Assembly (NCBI GenBank): GCA_964567785.1
Contig: CAZMOK010000019.1
Location: forward strand, 1 to 52,446
Length of the DNA: 52,446 bases
From: CAZMOK01 sp964567785
GTDB taxonomy: Bacteria; Bacteroidota; Bacteroidia; Bacteroidales; JAGOPY01
Direction of reading: 5' to 3'
Part shown: one piece after another, positions 52,320-52,446 of the stretch
Layout: each line of letters starts with the position of its first letter
How positions within the stretch are numbered: position 1 is the first letter of the stretch
Notes under the pieces: model-generated
Seen by the model: only the letters and a program-made list of their open reading frames with translations
The model's database searches: none
What the model was told of the DNA's origin: nothing
Program-made: the position numbers and the translations under genes

Positions 52320-52367
52320 ATGATAAATGAACAATGAACAATTAATAATTAATAGTTAATAATTAAT
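52319..52367. repeat. Heptanucleotide-period array 6 (7 units)
   Basis: Seven 7-nt units that change along the array from AATGAAC type (AATGATA, AATGAAC twice) to AATTAAT type (AATTAAT, AGTTAAT) without loss of phase. It begins at the last base of the rpmH -33 element. Confidence 0.85.
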
Positions 52368-52385
52368 TATTAAAATACTGAAAGT

Positions 52386-52441
52386 CAGTAGGTAAGAAGC
52401 AGGAAGCAATTAACAATTATCGATTATCAACTATCAATGAA
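52386..52441. repeat. Heptanucleotide-period array 7 (8 units)
   Basis: Eight 7-nt units, most of them beginning with CA (CAGTAGG, CAGGAAG, CAATTAA, CAATTAT, CAACTAT and CAATGAA; TAAGAAG and CGATTAT are the exceptions). Unit sequence changes strongly but the 7-nt step is kept up to the window edge, so the array may continue beyond it. Confidence 0.7.
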
Positions 52442-52446
52442 TTAAA

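Overview
The window looks like draft or metagenome-assembled sequence from a Bacteroidetes (Bacteroidota) bacterium, most probably near the Bacteroidales/Marinilabiliales. Evidence: promoters of the phylum type (TTTG, about 19-21 nt, TAnnTTTG); A-rich leaders with no clear Shine-Dalgarno; a DUF4290 gene beside an Asp-type murA; zinc-free S14 and L36; and the gene content of the large ribosomal cluster. A run of 100 N (2027-2126) marks an assembly gap.

Layout. (1) 1-1849, plus strand: the 3' part of an agmatinase gene and a deoxyhypusine-synthase-family gene (polyamine metabolism). (2) 1905-7609, minus strand: grpE, dnaJ, a two-gene ABC exporter and a GH13 alpha-amylase-family gene interrupted by the gap. 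(3) 7781-10551, plus strand: an aldehyde dehydrogenase and a secreted TlpA-like thioredoxin protein. (4) 10565-17424, minus strand: murA with a DUF4290 gene, then a PcrA/UvrD helicase behind a tightly overlapping trio (isochorismatase-like hydrolase, thioredoxin-reductase-like flavoprotein without its CxxC, truncated RlmN/Cfr-like radical SAM protein). (5) 17864-36130, plus strand: one continuous str-S10-spc-alpha ribosomal supercluster from rpsL to rplQ with secY, map, infA and rpoA, ending at a terminator, followed by eno. (6) 37698-51996, minus strand: a compact 12-gene surface-glycan operon with a pseudaminic-acid-type nonulosonate pathway (pseB, pseC, pseF, pseG, pseI), two glycosyltransferases, a YfhO-type membrane protein, a sulfotransferase, a WbqC-like protein, a flippase and an FkbM methyltransferase. 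(7) rpmH (L34) on the minus strand at the right end with its own promoter and terminator.

The most unusual non-coding signal is a set of seven short intergenic arrays with a strict 7-nt period. Their unit sequences are unrelated from array to array. Several sit exactly where the -33 region of a promoter should be, and one lies inside the ribosomal operon between rpsM and rpsK. A separate 6-nt family occurs in frame inside the amylase gene (on both sides of the gap) and at the end of the helicase gene. Other points of interest are a structured leader RNA in front of rpsL, the overlapping radical SAM/flavoprotein/hydrolase trio, the Asp-type MurA (predicted fosfomycin-insensitive), a 17-residue tandem repeat in a very long acidic tail on ribosomal protein L17, and a Pse pathway with no recognisable PseH acetyltransferase.
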